Source of the DNA: Anthostomella pinea
Taxonomy: Eukaryota; Ascomycota; Sordariomycetes; Xylariales; Xylariaceae
DNA: 64,000 nt
Assembly (NCBI GenBank): GCA_963556695.1
Contig: CAUWAG010000013.1
Coordinates: 744,001 to 808,000 of the forward strand
Direction of reading: 5' to 3'
Below the pieces are notes generated by a model, which did not search any database, was not told where the DNA came from, and saw nothing but the letters and a program-made list of their open reading frames with translations. Below are positions 41,789 through 52,635 of this stretch, piece by piece (the first letter of the stretch is position 1; every line of letters starts with the position of its first letter). The position numbers were made by a program, and so were the translations under genes.

Positions 41789-44700
41789 ATGAGCCCCCCA
41801 ATGCTGCAAGATGCGGCTAGGCCAGACATCGTCACGCGACAGAAGCATGTTCAGCAGCCTATTAAGCTATTGACCGACCAGCTCGAGATTCCATCTCTAG
41901 ATGATCGGAAATACCAAGTGATCCAGCTGGCCAACGGGCTAGAGGCGCTGTTGGTGCATGACCCACAGACGGACAAGGCCAGTGCTGCTCTGGATGTCAA
42001 CGTAGGTGCCTTCAGTGATGAGGACCGTATGCCGGGCATGGCCCATGCTGTTGAACATGTAAGTCTCCGGTTCTTCGGACCCAACTCTTCCTATGATGCT
42101 AATAAGCTACCAGCTTCTGTTCATGGGCACCAAGAAGTACCCGGAGGAGAACGCTTACAACGTGTACCTTTCAGCACATTCAGGCAGTTCAAATGCTTAC
42201 ACAGCTGCTACCTCCACAAACTATTTCTTCGACATTGCCGCCAAGCCAAGCAATGGCGAGGAGCCTTCGGCAACGAACCTGTCACCGCTCCATGGCGGTC
42301 TGGATCGCTTTGCTCAATTCTTCATTGAGCCCCTTTTTCTCCCTTCAACATTAGATCGGGAGCTCCGTGCAGTCGACTCCGAGAACAAGAAGAATCTGCA
42401 GAGTGACCAGTGGCGACTACACCAGCTCGAAAAATCATTCTCTAATCCTAATCATCCATATTGCCACTTCTCCACAGGCAACTTTGAAGTATTGAAGACG
42501 GACCCCGAATCTGAAGGCGTCGACGTGCGGCAAAAGTTCATCGACTTCCATGCAAAGCATTACTCCGCTAACCGGATGAAACTGTGTGTCCTTGGCAGGG
42601 AGCCACTGGATGTATTGCAGAGTTGGGTAGCCGATCTTTTCTCCGGCGTACCGAACAAGAACCTAGCACCGAATCGCTGGGACGACGAGGTGCCGTTCAA
42701 CAAGGACAACCTATCGGTACAATGTTTTGCAAAGCCTGTCATGGACTCAAGGGAACTGAATCTCTTCTTCCCGTTCCTTGACGAAGAACATCTTTACGAA
42801 ACTCAGCCAAGCCGATATATCAGCCACTTGGTCGGACACGAAGGACCGGGGAGCATTATGGCCTATATCAAATCGAAAGGTTGGGCAAATTCCCTAAGTG
42901 TTGGTGCATATAATATTTGCCCAGGGACGCCGGGTATCTTTGACGTTCAGGTCCGGCTGACGAAAGAGGCAAGTCGTTCCAACCGCGGCTGGCTTCTGCT
43001 CGCTAACACTGCATATAGGGCCTCAAAAACTACCAGGAAGTGGTCAAAGTCTTCTTCCAATACGTTTCGCTGCTCAGGCAAACCCCACCTCAGGAGTGGA
43101 TCTTTGACGAGCAGAAAGGGATGGCTGATGTAGACTTCAAGTTCAAGCAGAAGACACCAGCCAGCCGGTTCACGAGCAAGATCAGCGCCGTTATGCAGAA
43201 ACCCCTGCCCCGGGAATGGCTGCTTAGTGGGCAAAGTCGCCTACGGAAATTCGACCCAGCACTGATCAAGAAGGGCGTGGAACTTCTGCGTCCCGACAAT
43301 TTCAGAATGACCATAGTATCTCAAGACTTCCCTGGTGGCTGGGATCAGAAGGAGAAGTGGTACGGCACGGAATATAAGTCTGAGAAGATACCGGAGGATT
43401 TCCTGACTGAGATATCGAAGGCGATGGATTGCTCCGCGGAAGATCGGCTCCCTGGCTTACACCTTCCGCACAAGAACCAGTTCATCCCGACCAAGCTCGA
43501 GGTCGAGAAGAAGGAGGTCGAGAAGCCGGCCTTGGCGCCCAGAGTAATCCGGAACGACCAAGTCGCCCGGACTTGGTACAAGAAAGACGACACCTTCTGG
43601 GTTCCGAAGGCCAACCTTATTGTGAGCTGCAAGAATCCTATCATCTTCGCTTCGGCCGAGAATTCGGTCAAAGCGAAGCTGTTCACGGATCTGGTACGCG
43701 ATGCCTTGGAGGAGTACTCATATGATGCCGAGCTTGCTGGCTTGCAGTACAATGTCAGCCTTGATTCGAGAGGACTTTTTGTTGAAGTATCCGGCTACAA
43801 TGACAAGTTGCCGGTTCTCCTGGAACAGGTACTCATCACAATGCGAGACCTTCAGGTCAAGGACGATCGATTTGACATCGTCAAAGAGCGTCTGCTCCGG
43901 GGTTACAAAAATTGCGAGCTGCAACAACCGTTTACGCAAATCGGAGATTACGTGTCCTGGTTAACGTCCGAACATGACTACGTCGTTGAGCAGCTCGTTG
44001 TCGAACTGCCCGCCATCACAGCCGAGGCTATGAGCCATTTCCACAAGCAAATCATGTCGCAGCTGCACATCGAGGCCTATGTGCACGGCAATCTCTACAA
44101 GGAGGATGCGCTCAAGTTGACCGACATGATTGAGTCCATCCTGAAGCCGCGAGTTCTGCCTAAGGAGGAATGGCCAGTCATTCGATCGCTGGAGTTCCCA
44201 CCGGGATCAAACTACCTCTACAGGAAGACACTGAAAGATCCGGCTAATGTCAATCACTGTCTTGAATACTATCTTCATATTGGCGACAAGGGAGATCGCA
44301 TGGTTCGCGCAAAGACACAATTGCTGGACCAGATCCTCCACGAGCCAGCTTTTGATCAGCTGCGAACCAAGGAGCAACTCGGATACGTTGTATTCAGTGG
44401 CCTTAGAGGGTCCGCGACTACATACGGTTTCCGTTTCATCATCCAGAGCGAGAAAACTTCAGAATATCTGGAGTCTCGTATTGATTCTTTCCTTGCTGTG
44501 TATGCCACGTCTATGGAGGACATGAGCGATGCCGACTTCGAGAGCCACAAGAGAAGCGTAATAGTCAAGCGTCTCGAAAAGCTGAAGAATCTGGATCAGG
44601 AGACTGGGAGGCATTGGTCGCAGGTATCTAATGAGTACTACGACTTTGAAGCAGGTACGCTGATTTCTCGACCGTTGCATCCAATATGTCTGTACTAACC

Positions 44701-45021
44701 ATGTGCACAGCCCAACGGGACGCCGCCCAGCTCAAGCAACTCACCAAAGTAGAAATGGTTGAATTCTACTCAACCCGCATCAATCCTAAGTCACCGACAC
44801 GGTCCAAGCTAATTGTGCAGCTGATTGCACAAGGGGCCAGCTCCGAGACCAAAGATGCAGACGCCACGAATGATGACAAGACGGTTCCAGCACCATCGAA
44901 TGGGACTGAGCCAGTCGTGATCGAGAGCGTACGGGATTTCAAAGCTGGACTGGGCACAACAGCCGGGCCCTGCCCAGTCAGAGACATTGGCGAATTCGAG
45001 GATATAGATTCGAAGCTATGA
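41789..45021 (+). CDS. Insulysin-type zinc metalloprotease (M16A; IDE/Ste23 family)
   Basis: Exons 41789-42058, 42114-42968, 43019-44654 and 44711-45021 give 1023 residues, the usual length for the family. The inverted zinc motif HxxEH is seen as HAVEH at residues 86-90, immediately before the first intron; the downstream glutamate lies in the 'ELRAVDSENKKN' helix. 'LLFMGTKKYPEENAYNVYLS' after the splice and the C-terminal 'RTKEQLGYVVFSG' are strong family blocks. Four M16 half-domains form a closed chamber that degrades short peptides; yeast Ste23 matures a-factor. No signal peptide is seen. The second intron (50 nt) begins GCAAGT, a GC-AG intron forced by the frame. The C-terminal 80 residues are Ser/Thr/Asp-rich and end in FEDIDSKL. 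Confidence 0.97.
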
Positions 45022-47208
45022 AGGGACTGACAGGACAAAGGCAGAGATATCTGCTCGCCATCCGAACATAGAACGTGGTACCTGTGTGGACCTGTGTTGC
45101 TTGCTATCCGCATCGTGGTATTCCTTCAGCTGCAGGGCTGGGACTATTGTCATCACGTGGGGCAACCTGTGCATACTCATAGGCGGTTCTAGCTGCAGCC
45201 ATTGCGAGAATGCGTTGTGGGTACACACTATGGGGTTTCCTTCGAAAGGGCCCGGACATGGGGTTACGATGGGTCTGAACTGACCAGAAAAAGTTTGTCC
45301 ATAGAGCAGGGTGCCCAGGCTGAGATCCCGATGTTGCAAACAGAGGGGGGCGGTGAGACCGGGGCACATACTTTCTCAGATAGACGGGAATAGAGAGAAT
45401 CGATAATTAGTCGGTCTGGGTATCTTAAGTGACGCTCGAGTGGTGGAGGGACCCTGTCCCGTCTGGCTACCCAGTAGATGTGACGATATGAGTAAAGAAA
45501 CCAACCGAATTCCTTGGTAGACATAGACCTGGAGGCAAGCGATCCGGACAAAGCCAACTCTAACCTAAGAAAGAAGGCTGACTCAGAGAACCAGCCAAAC
45601 CTCATGGATCTTGTCTTGGAGCTGAGGCAAAACGTCAGGTGTCGGCTTGTTCGTAACAAGCACACACATGAGTGGGGAGTAATGGGTGGCATGAGACATA
45701 AAGCCCTTTGAAGCGCATGCGCGCCCTCTCTCATATCATAAAGTTTTCATCTGTTCTTTCCATTGAAACTGACAATATGTTGATCTACAGTAGGTACGGG
45801 AAGTCACTTATATACGAAATCATGGCCATTCAGAGCACTGGCCTCAGAGCACTGGCTGAATGTGCCAGCCGTCCCGTGTCATGAGTGCTTATTCTAGGCA
45901 CATAATCACTCCTAAAGGGTTCATTTTACCTCTTCATGGCCACTGTGATACTGCCACAGACTATTGATCTTGATTATTCATGGTCTACGGTGCCTAGAAT
46001 GTATGTAGAAAAGCAGATGAAAGTCTTTAGCTGCTTTGATCAAGGTGGCAAGGCAAATGCCATTGCAACGAAAACAATGTCCGGCAAGTGGCAATCACTT
46101 ACCGCCAAAGGAAATGTTATCGAACAGACCAGGTAGAAATCACTGTAAGGGATCTTGTCACATGAAATGCAACTTTGGGGGGAAGAGGGTGAGGTCTGTA
46201 AGAATTGCTTTGCTGATGTTGCCAGCTTACATACGACAAGAGTCTGAACCCCGCGACACAATTAGGCAATCATGAACGGAGGTACAGATATACGTACTCC
46301 ATACAGTCTTTTCACAGTGTGGAGGGGTCCGACCCCCGCCACATAGGCCAACTTAGGCGAGCCTTAGGTGTCTACCTGCAGTGGCCGTCATTCAAGCCAG
46401 CCCTAAATGCAGAGACCGTCGCACAGTGCGGTATATACCGCTTCAACATGCCGACGTACCTACCTACCGTAAGTTATTCACTTAATATTTTCCACAAGGC
46501 TGGGTCACTCTAACGTAATGTGGTAGGTACAGTACCTAGGTAGTGTAATGCACCACCAACCGAACATCTTGAGAACACCATAGAATCAGTAAATCTTCCA
46601 ACTTGAACTTGACTTTTTTCACTGCCGCGTGACCCCACCATTCACCATTCACCATTCATCATCACGACCACGGGCCTCACTGCCAGGGCAACCACATTCA
46701 CTACGGTTACCTACCCCCATCACCCCATCACCCCATCACCCCAACGACCCGGAGCTGCCTGAGGCAGCTCGTCGCCAAGACGCCTTCTTCAAAGAAAAGG
46801 AAGATTGCTACCCGCAAATCAGCCAAAGACGAAAACCCACACACTCCCACTTTACACGACATCCCACTCCAATCGTGCGAGGACGACTCCGATTACAGCT
46901 TTTCCTTCACTACACAAGCGCAGCCCGACACTCCGAGCGAGCCTGCCTACATCCGTAACGACTCGCTCCCGCCCGCCTCGAGCCTCCCGCCGCGACTGCA
47001 GACGAACAACTCAAGCTCTCTCGCCTGTGCCGAGGACGCCTCGTCTACTGCGAGCTCCCCGTCTGGTGCCTACGCAGACCTGACCATCCACAGCGACCGC
47101 GGCGGTGATACTCCTGCCCCCGAACTCTCTGTCGCACTCAATAACCACCCTCCGCCTCCGGGGAGAGGCACCTCGCCTTTCGCAAAGACTACACACCACC
47201 GAGCCATT
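45022..47208. other. Intergenic region plus probable N-terminal coding extension of the USP gene
   Basis: The first 1.4 kb has no gene I can support. From about 46633 to 47208 the frame of the downstream USP gene is open, and from about 46768 it reads as convincing coding sequence with a KKRK nuclear-type signal. It contains no in-frame ATG (stop TGA at 46630). CACCATT x3 (about 46637) and CACCCCAT x3 (about 46718) are short tandem repeats. A candidate first exon is ATG 46448-46468 followed by a GTAAGT donor. Confidence 0.5.
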
Positions 47209-50200
47209 ATGGGTGGGGCTGCCGACTTCCCAGAACGAGCTTCGTCTCCTCTCAAACGACGCGCCTCAAGCATGGACCCTGACGCGCCAGAACAACATGC
47301 GAACGAAGACGTGGACATGATTGCTGCCCCTCCCCCCACCACAGATACAAATACCGAACCGCCTTCCGAGCAAGCGGGCGGCACTGCTGCAATGGTACAA
47401 GACACAGAAGACAAGACGGCCATGAGCACAGCAAGCGATGGCGCAGTGCCTTCTACAATCACATCAGCAGGTATGTCTACGAACGCCAAGCTGCCTATCC
47501 GCACTCACCGACCGCTTGTAGCACTACAACCCCCGGAGTCGCTCGAGCAACATGTCAGGGCTATCCGATCGCTGCTGGAGGAATCGCAAATGCAACCTCT
47601 TGCCGAAGGTCAACAGAGATTCCTGGTTTCGAACAAGTGGTTGTCCCATGTGCCGGACGAATCTTCGTCGAAAAAGGCCAAGGTTGATCTGTCATTGATT
47701 CCGCCCGTGGATAACTCAGACATCATCGCTGAAATCATAGTCGATCCCCTTGTCGGCAATTGCAATGATGTCTTGAAAAAGAAGTTTGTCCGTTTAAAGC
47801 CAGGATACGACACAGAGCAGTTTACTGCGTTCCCGCCCGCCGCCTGGGATCTGCTTATGCAATGGCCCGGTCTGAAGGATGGTCAACTCCCTATCATCCG
47901 GACAGCCCACGACAACAGCCAGGACAAGATTGGTTTGGACGTCGTCTTTGAGTGGCATCCGCCTGTCTTATCCATACACCGGTTGTGGTCTGCCCAAAGC
48001 ATGGTTCCTGTCGAGGCATCCATGAAGTCCCGCAATCCACCGCCCCCAAGACTTGTCCGCAGTCGTACATTCAACTATCAGACCTTTCTGAAGCAGGCCA
48101 AAGCTCTCGCACAGATCGACTTGAGTCACAAGATACGAGCGTGGACTGTACCTCAGAGACCTGAGGCTGTGTCCTCCGGTGCGATTGTGCCCACTCCGCC
48201 TGCCTCTCCTGGCGACAAACAGGACATCGATAATAACTCAGCAGACCCTTTCAATCATCTTCTTTTGGACGTCGCATCCTTCCTAGCATTAGAAAAGGGC
48301 CCCGAAAGAGATCTTGTCGATTTCGCTGACCTCACCGCTGACCCTCAACATACCTCAGCCAAGACGCTTGGCTACTTGGGCATCTTGGCAGATCAGTCCA
48401 TTGTTCTCGATCCCCATGAAGGTGGAAATAATTGGACTTCAACATTTACAACTTCCCAAGCAAGAATCTCACTGCCCACCTCCAATAGCTCGAACAGTCT
48501 GACTGTGCAGAACCGCAATGCTCGTAGCGGACGCACCAGCCCAGCATCGCAAGGGCCCTTGACACGTGGTAGAGCCAACAGGTCAGGACGGACTACTGGC
48601 TGCGTCGGTCTGGGCAACTTGGGAAACACCTGCTACATGAATGCCGCTCTACAATGCGTGAGAAGCGTGGAGGAGTTGACCAAATACTTCCTCGCAGGCG
48701 AGTGGGAAAGGGAACTGAACAGGGACAACCCTCTTGCTTATAATGGTGACATCGCAGGCGCGTACGCCCAGCTTCTCAAGGACATCTACAAAGATTCAGC
48801 GCCAAGCTCGGTAATGCCAAGACAGTTCAAGAATGCAATTGGTCGACATTCCACTGGCTTCTCTGGTTACGGCCAGCAAGACTCACAAGAGTTCGTCGGC
48901 TTTTTGCTGGACGGTCTACAGGAAGACCTCAGCCGCATCAAGAAGAAGCCCTACATTGAGAAGCCGGACTCCACGGACGAGATGATCAACGATCCGGTTG
49001 CCATTCGACGCATGGCAGACGAAGTCTGGGGTATCACTCGAAAGCGTGACGATTCGGTGATTGCGGACCTCTTTACCGGCCTGTACAAATCAACGTTGGT
49101 TTGCCCCTGTTGTGGAAAGGTCAGCATCACATTTGATCCTTTCAACAACCTGACCCTGCAATTACCTGTTGCGAACAAGTGGTCCCACGAGGTCAAGTTC
49201 TATCCCCTAAATGACAGGCCAATCAACATCAGGGTTGAGGTAGACAAGCATGACAGTGTAAAGGCTCTGAAAGATTTCGTCTCTGCCCGCACAGGAGTTC
49301 CTGCTGAGCGACTACATGGCGCTGAGGAGTGGAAAGACAAATTCTACAAGCACTACCCCGATGCCGCCTCTGTTTCTGAGGAGATCGGCACCAAGGACGA
49401 CCCGTCCATGTACGAGTTGGAGGCTAAACCCACAAACACTGGTGCGAAGCCGCAAAAGCAACAGAGGCTTGGGATGGGCGTCCGGTCCATGGTTGACGAA
49501 GATGAGGTCAACGTTACTTCATGGGACACCGAACAGTCACAGAGTCTACTTGTTCCGGTCTTCCACCGCAGGCCAGACACACATAAGTCAGGTTACTATA
49601 AAAGTCGATGGTCGGCTTGCGTTGCCCCCTACTTCATTGTGGTCACGCCTCGGGAAGCCAGAAGCGAGGATGCGATACGCCGTAAGGTCCTGGAGAAAGT
49701 GGCAACGTTCACCAAGCATCCTATGTTTGCCCGCCAAGAAGAGTCTGACAGCTCAGACAGCACAGAGGCTGAAATGATAGGTCCAAACGGCTCCGATACC
49801 AGTTCGTCGGGAGGAAGTAAGGTTATCGCCCAGTCTGTCAAAGGAGAAGATGACTTGGTTGACGTTCACATGAAAGACGCCGGTGATAGTCAGGGCACCG
49901 CTCGGAGGTAAGCATCGTCATATTCTTTTCAATTCCAGGCAGAGCAGCTAACGCGTTACAAGTCATTCGGTGAGACATCAGTTCAACCACAAGAGACCTG
50001 TCTGGGTAGATACGAACCGATTTCTCCCGGCTGAGTTGCAAAACCTTTTCGCAATGGGCTACTTTTCGGAAAACGGCACGCACTTGCCCACTGGTTTTAA
50101 CACCGTCAGTGACGACAAAGAATACCCGAGTCTGTCATCTCGAGCGCAGCCGGAGTCCCCCTCGTCGGAAGACCAAGACGATAATGCTACGAACGGCACG

Positions 50201-51991
50201 GCATCAAACGATGATAGCAGTTCCGACGAGGTCTCACGGCCCAGCACAAACACGCCACCAACGCGCATGAACGATGAAAGCGACGACGATAGCCCCTACC
50301 AAATCACCAAGGTCACCAAGGTACACAAACGTCCCTTCAGCCCGACACCCTGGAGAACCCTCAACACCTACTCAAGAAAGCGACCATGTAACAGAAATAC
50401 ACTAACGTCTTGCCAGTCATTCACAATGCGCCCCAAACAATCTAGGCAGGTGAAGACTAGCAAAAAATTGTCCGGCAAGAAGGCAAAAGGCCGACAGAAC
50501 ATGAAAGGCAAGAAAGGTGCTAAGCGGGTTCGGCAACAGCAACACAAAATCGATAGGAAGCAAGCCTTGGAATCTGAGGATGCGTTTGATTCGAATGAGC
50601 CTCTCTCTGACGGCGGTCCATTGATACGGTATGGAGAAGCTATCGTCGTTGACTGGACGACTTCCTCCTACAACGAGATATTTGGTACCGATGATAATGG
50701 GAAGTCGCTGGATGTCTCCAACGCCACTGACACCATGGCTGATCCTGATCTGGATAAGTCGCAGGCCGCACGAGCCAAACGCAAGAAGAACGGTATCTCG
50801 TTGGAGGAGTGCTTGGACGAGTTCGAGCGAGATGAGATCTTATCCGAGCAAGACATGTGGTATTGCCCCCGTTGCAAGGAACATCGCCGCGCTAGTAAGA
50901 AGTTGGATCTCTGGAAGAGTCCGGACATCCTCATCATGCATCTCAAACGCTTCAGCTCTAGCGGCTTCCGGAGAGACAAGTTGGAGACACTCGTAGATTT
51001 CCCTATCGAGAATCTGGACATTAGCTCCCGCGTACTCGCCAAAGACGACGGCAAACAGGAGGTGTACGACCTCATTGGAGTCGACTGCCATTACGGAGGA
51101 TTGGGCGGAGGCCATTACACTGCTTACGCAAAGAACTTCGTGGACGGTCAATGGTACTCGTACAACGGTGAGTTTTAAAGTTCAATGGGCTCGTGACGCT
51201 GTTACTAATAGCCTGCAGATTCGTCGGTCTCCAAGATTTCTCCTGACAGGATCATGGACTCCTCTGCATACTTGCTCTTCTATCGTCGACGATCAAACGT
51301 ACCTCTGGGTGGCACTCATTTCCGCCAGCTTATGGAGCAGTTCTCAGAGGATGTCTCAGACAACGACATGCCCGATTCGGGGGAAGGTCAGCGTCTCGGC
51401 GAGGGCTTCTCCCAGAATGGGTCGTCGAGCGCGTTTCAAGGAGCAGAAGCTTCTCGCCTGCACGGAAGCCATGGTGGTAACTTCAAGAGGGATGACGATG
51501 CCCCGGTCCTTACAAACACACATTTCGTGCTCGACTCAAGTGTTCACAGAAGCATCGAGGACGACGAAGGCGTCGACCTGTCTGACGATGTTACCAGGTC
51601 AACTGGCTTCAACCCGGTCATTGGTACCAACTCCTGGAGCTTTGAGAACATCTCCGGCCGGGGAGCGGCGAACACGGGGGACAGCCCTCTATACTCTGGC
51701 GCCGCTTCTGACGAGGCTCAACATGATTTGTCAGACGACGAGCGGGTTGGTAGCCCTATCGATGCAGACCTGGAAAACTTCCCGGGCATGTCTCATTACG
51801 AATTAGCACAGTCCGAAGTTGATCCACCCTCCTACACCCAATCTTCGGCGCCAGAGTATGAGGACCAGCCGGACCGAGGTGGCATGAAAGGGCAGGTCTA
51901 CGAAGTTCTACCTGATGGTGAAAACGAGCAACGTTCTGAGGACGCGACGGAGATCCATCTCGACGATGATGATAAGATCAAGCTCGCGTAG
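47209..51991 (+). CDS. Ubiquitin carboxyl-terminal hydrolase (USP, Ubp12/USP4-15 type)
   Basis: From the ATG at 47209 the exons are 47209-49907, 49963-51167 and 51219-51991, giving 1558 residues. A DUSP-like region comes first ('QQRFLVSNKWL' near residue 140). The split catalytic domain has the Cys box GLGNLGNTCYMNAALQCV (active Cys at about residue 475), 'YGQQDSQEFVGFLLDGL', a zinc pair CPCCGK, a large ubiquitin-like and low-complexity insertion, a second zinc pair CPRCKEH, 'ILIMHLKRFSS' and the His box 'GGLGGGHYTAYAKN' (His codon 51113). Such enzymes remove ubiquitin from proteins in nucleus and cytoplasm. A 96-nt segment, 50321-50416, has good splice signals and could be a fourth intron. 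The N-terminus is probably longer than modelled (see the entry upstream). The C-terminal tail is acidic and ends DDDDKIKLA. Confidence 0.95.
50321..50416 (+). other. Possible 96-nt in-frame intron inside the USP gene
   Basis: Starts GTACAC after ACCAAG, contains CACTAACG 12-16 bases before TTGCCAG, and is a multiple of three without a stop, so both retained and spliced forms keep frame (difference 32 residues). It lies in the variable insertion of the USP catalytic domain, so protein conservation cannot decide. Confidence 0.5.
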
Positions 51992-52635
51992 TCTGCGGGC
52001 GTCGACCATTCTCGCTTGGTTGCTTACATATCATGATCTAAGCACCAACTGTTTTGTGGGAGCCGGGTTTATGAGCCGCACCCGTCCCTTGGCCTTGCGG
52101 TGTCCCACGTTTGCTTTGACGAATACTCGAGTACTCAATGGAGTGCTTCATCTTTTGCGCTTGGTTGGTTTGGTGCATGTTCTTGTGGCCCGGCTCTGGG
52201 GAGTCACACGGTCTGACTGCGAGGTCGACACCCCATACATTCTACATAGCTTACAGAATATGAGTACAAGCAACAAGCGGCACGATGGTACAGCGTGGGG
52301 AATCCACGTTGTGCAGTACATACTTAGATGTCTGTTGATAGACTGCAATGGCAGCGCAAGCGGCCAGCAAAAAGTTGCTCGCTTTGGTTGGTGGCCGGTA
52401 GCGATGGTGGTGCATGCATCCCGTGCCACGATGGTCGTGGCTGGTAAAGGGTGTTTGTTGTTCTGTATGGAGATAGAATACTACAATTGTCATGTTATGA
52501 TTCTGAAGATTTTACTTGCCTTCTTGATCCCGTGCTATCCAGATAGCTACTCGGGTTAAAACCTTCTTCAATCTTCATACAAAAATCACCAATTACACTC
52601 TCCCCCCTTTCCTGCTCTTTTCTTCTCTTGAGCGA
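51992..52635. other. Convergent intergenic region, no gene seen
   Basis: 644 bp between the stop codons of the USP gene and the minus-strand peptidase. An open frame of about 200 codons overlaps the USP 3' end in another frame and has no support. Confidence 0.45.
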
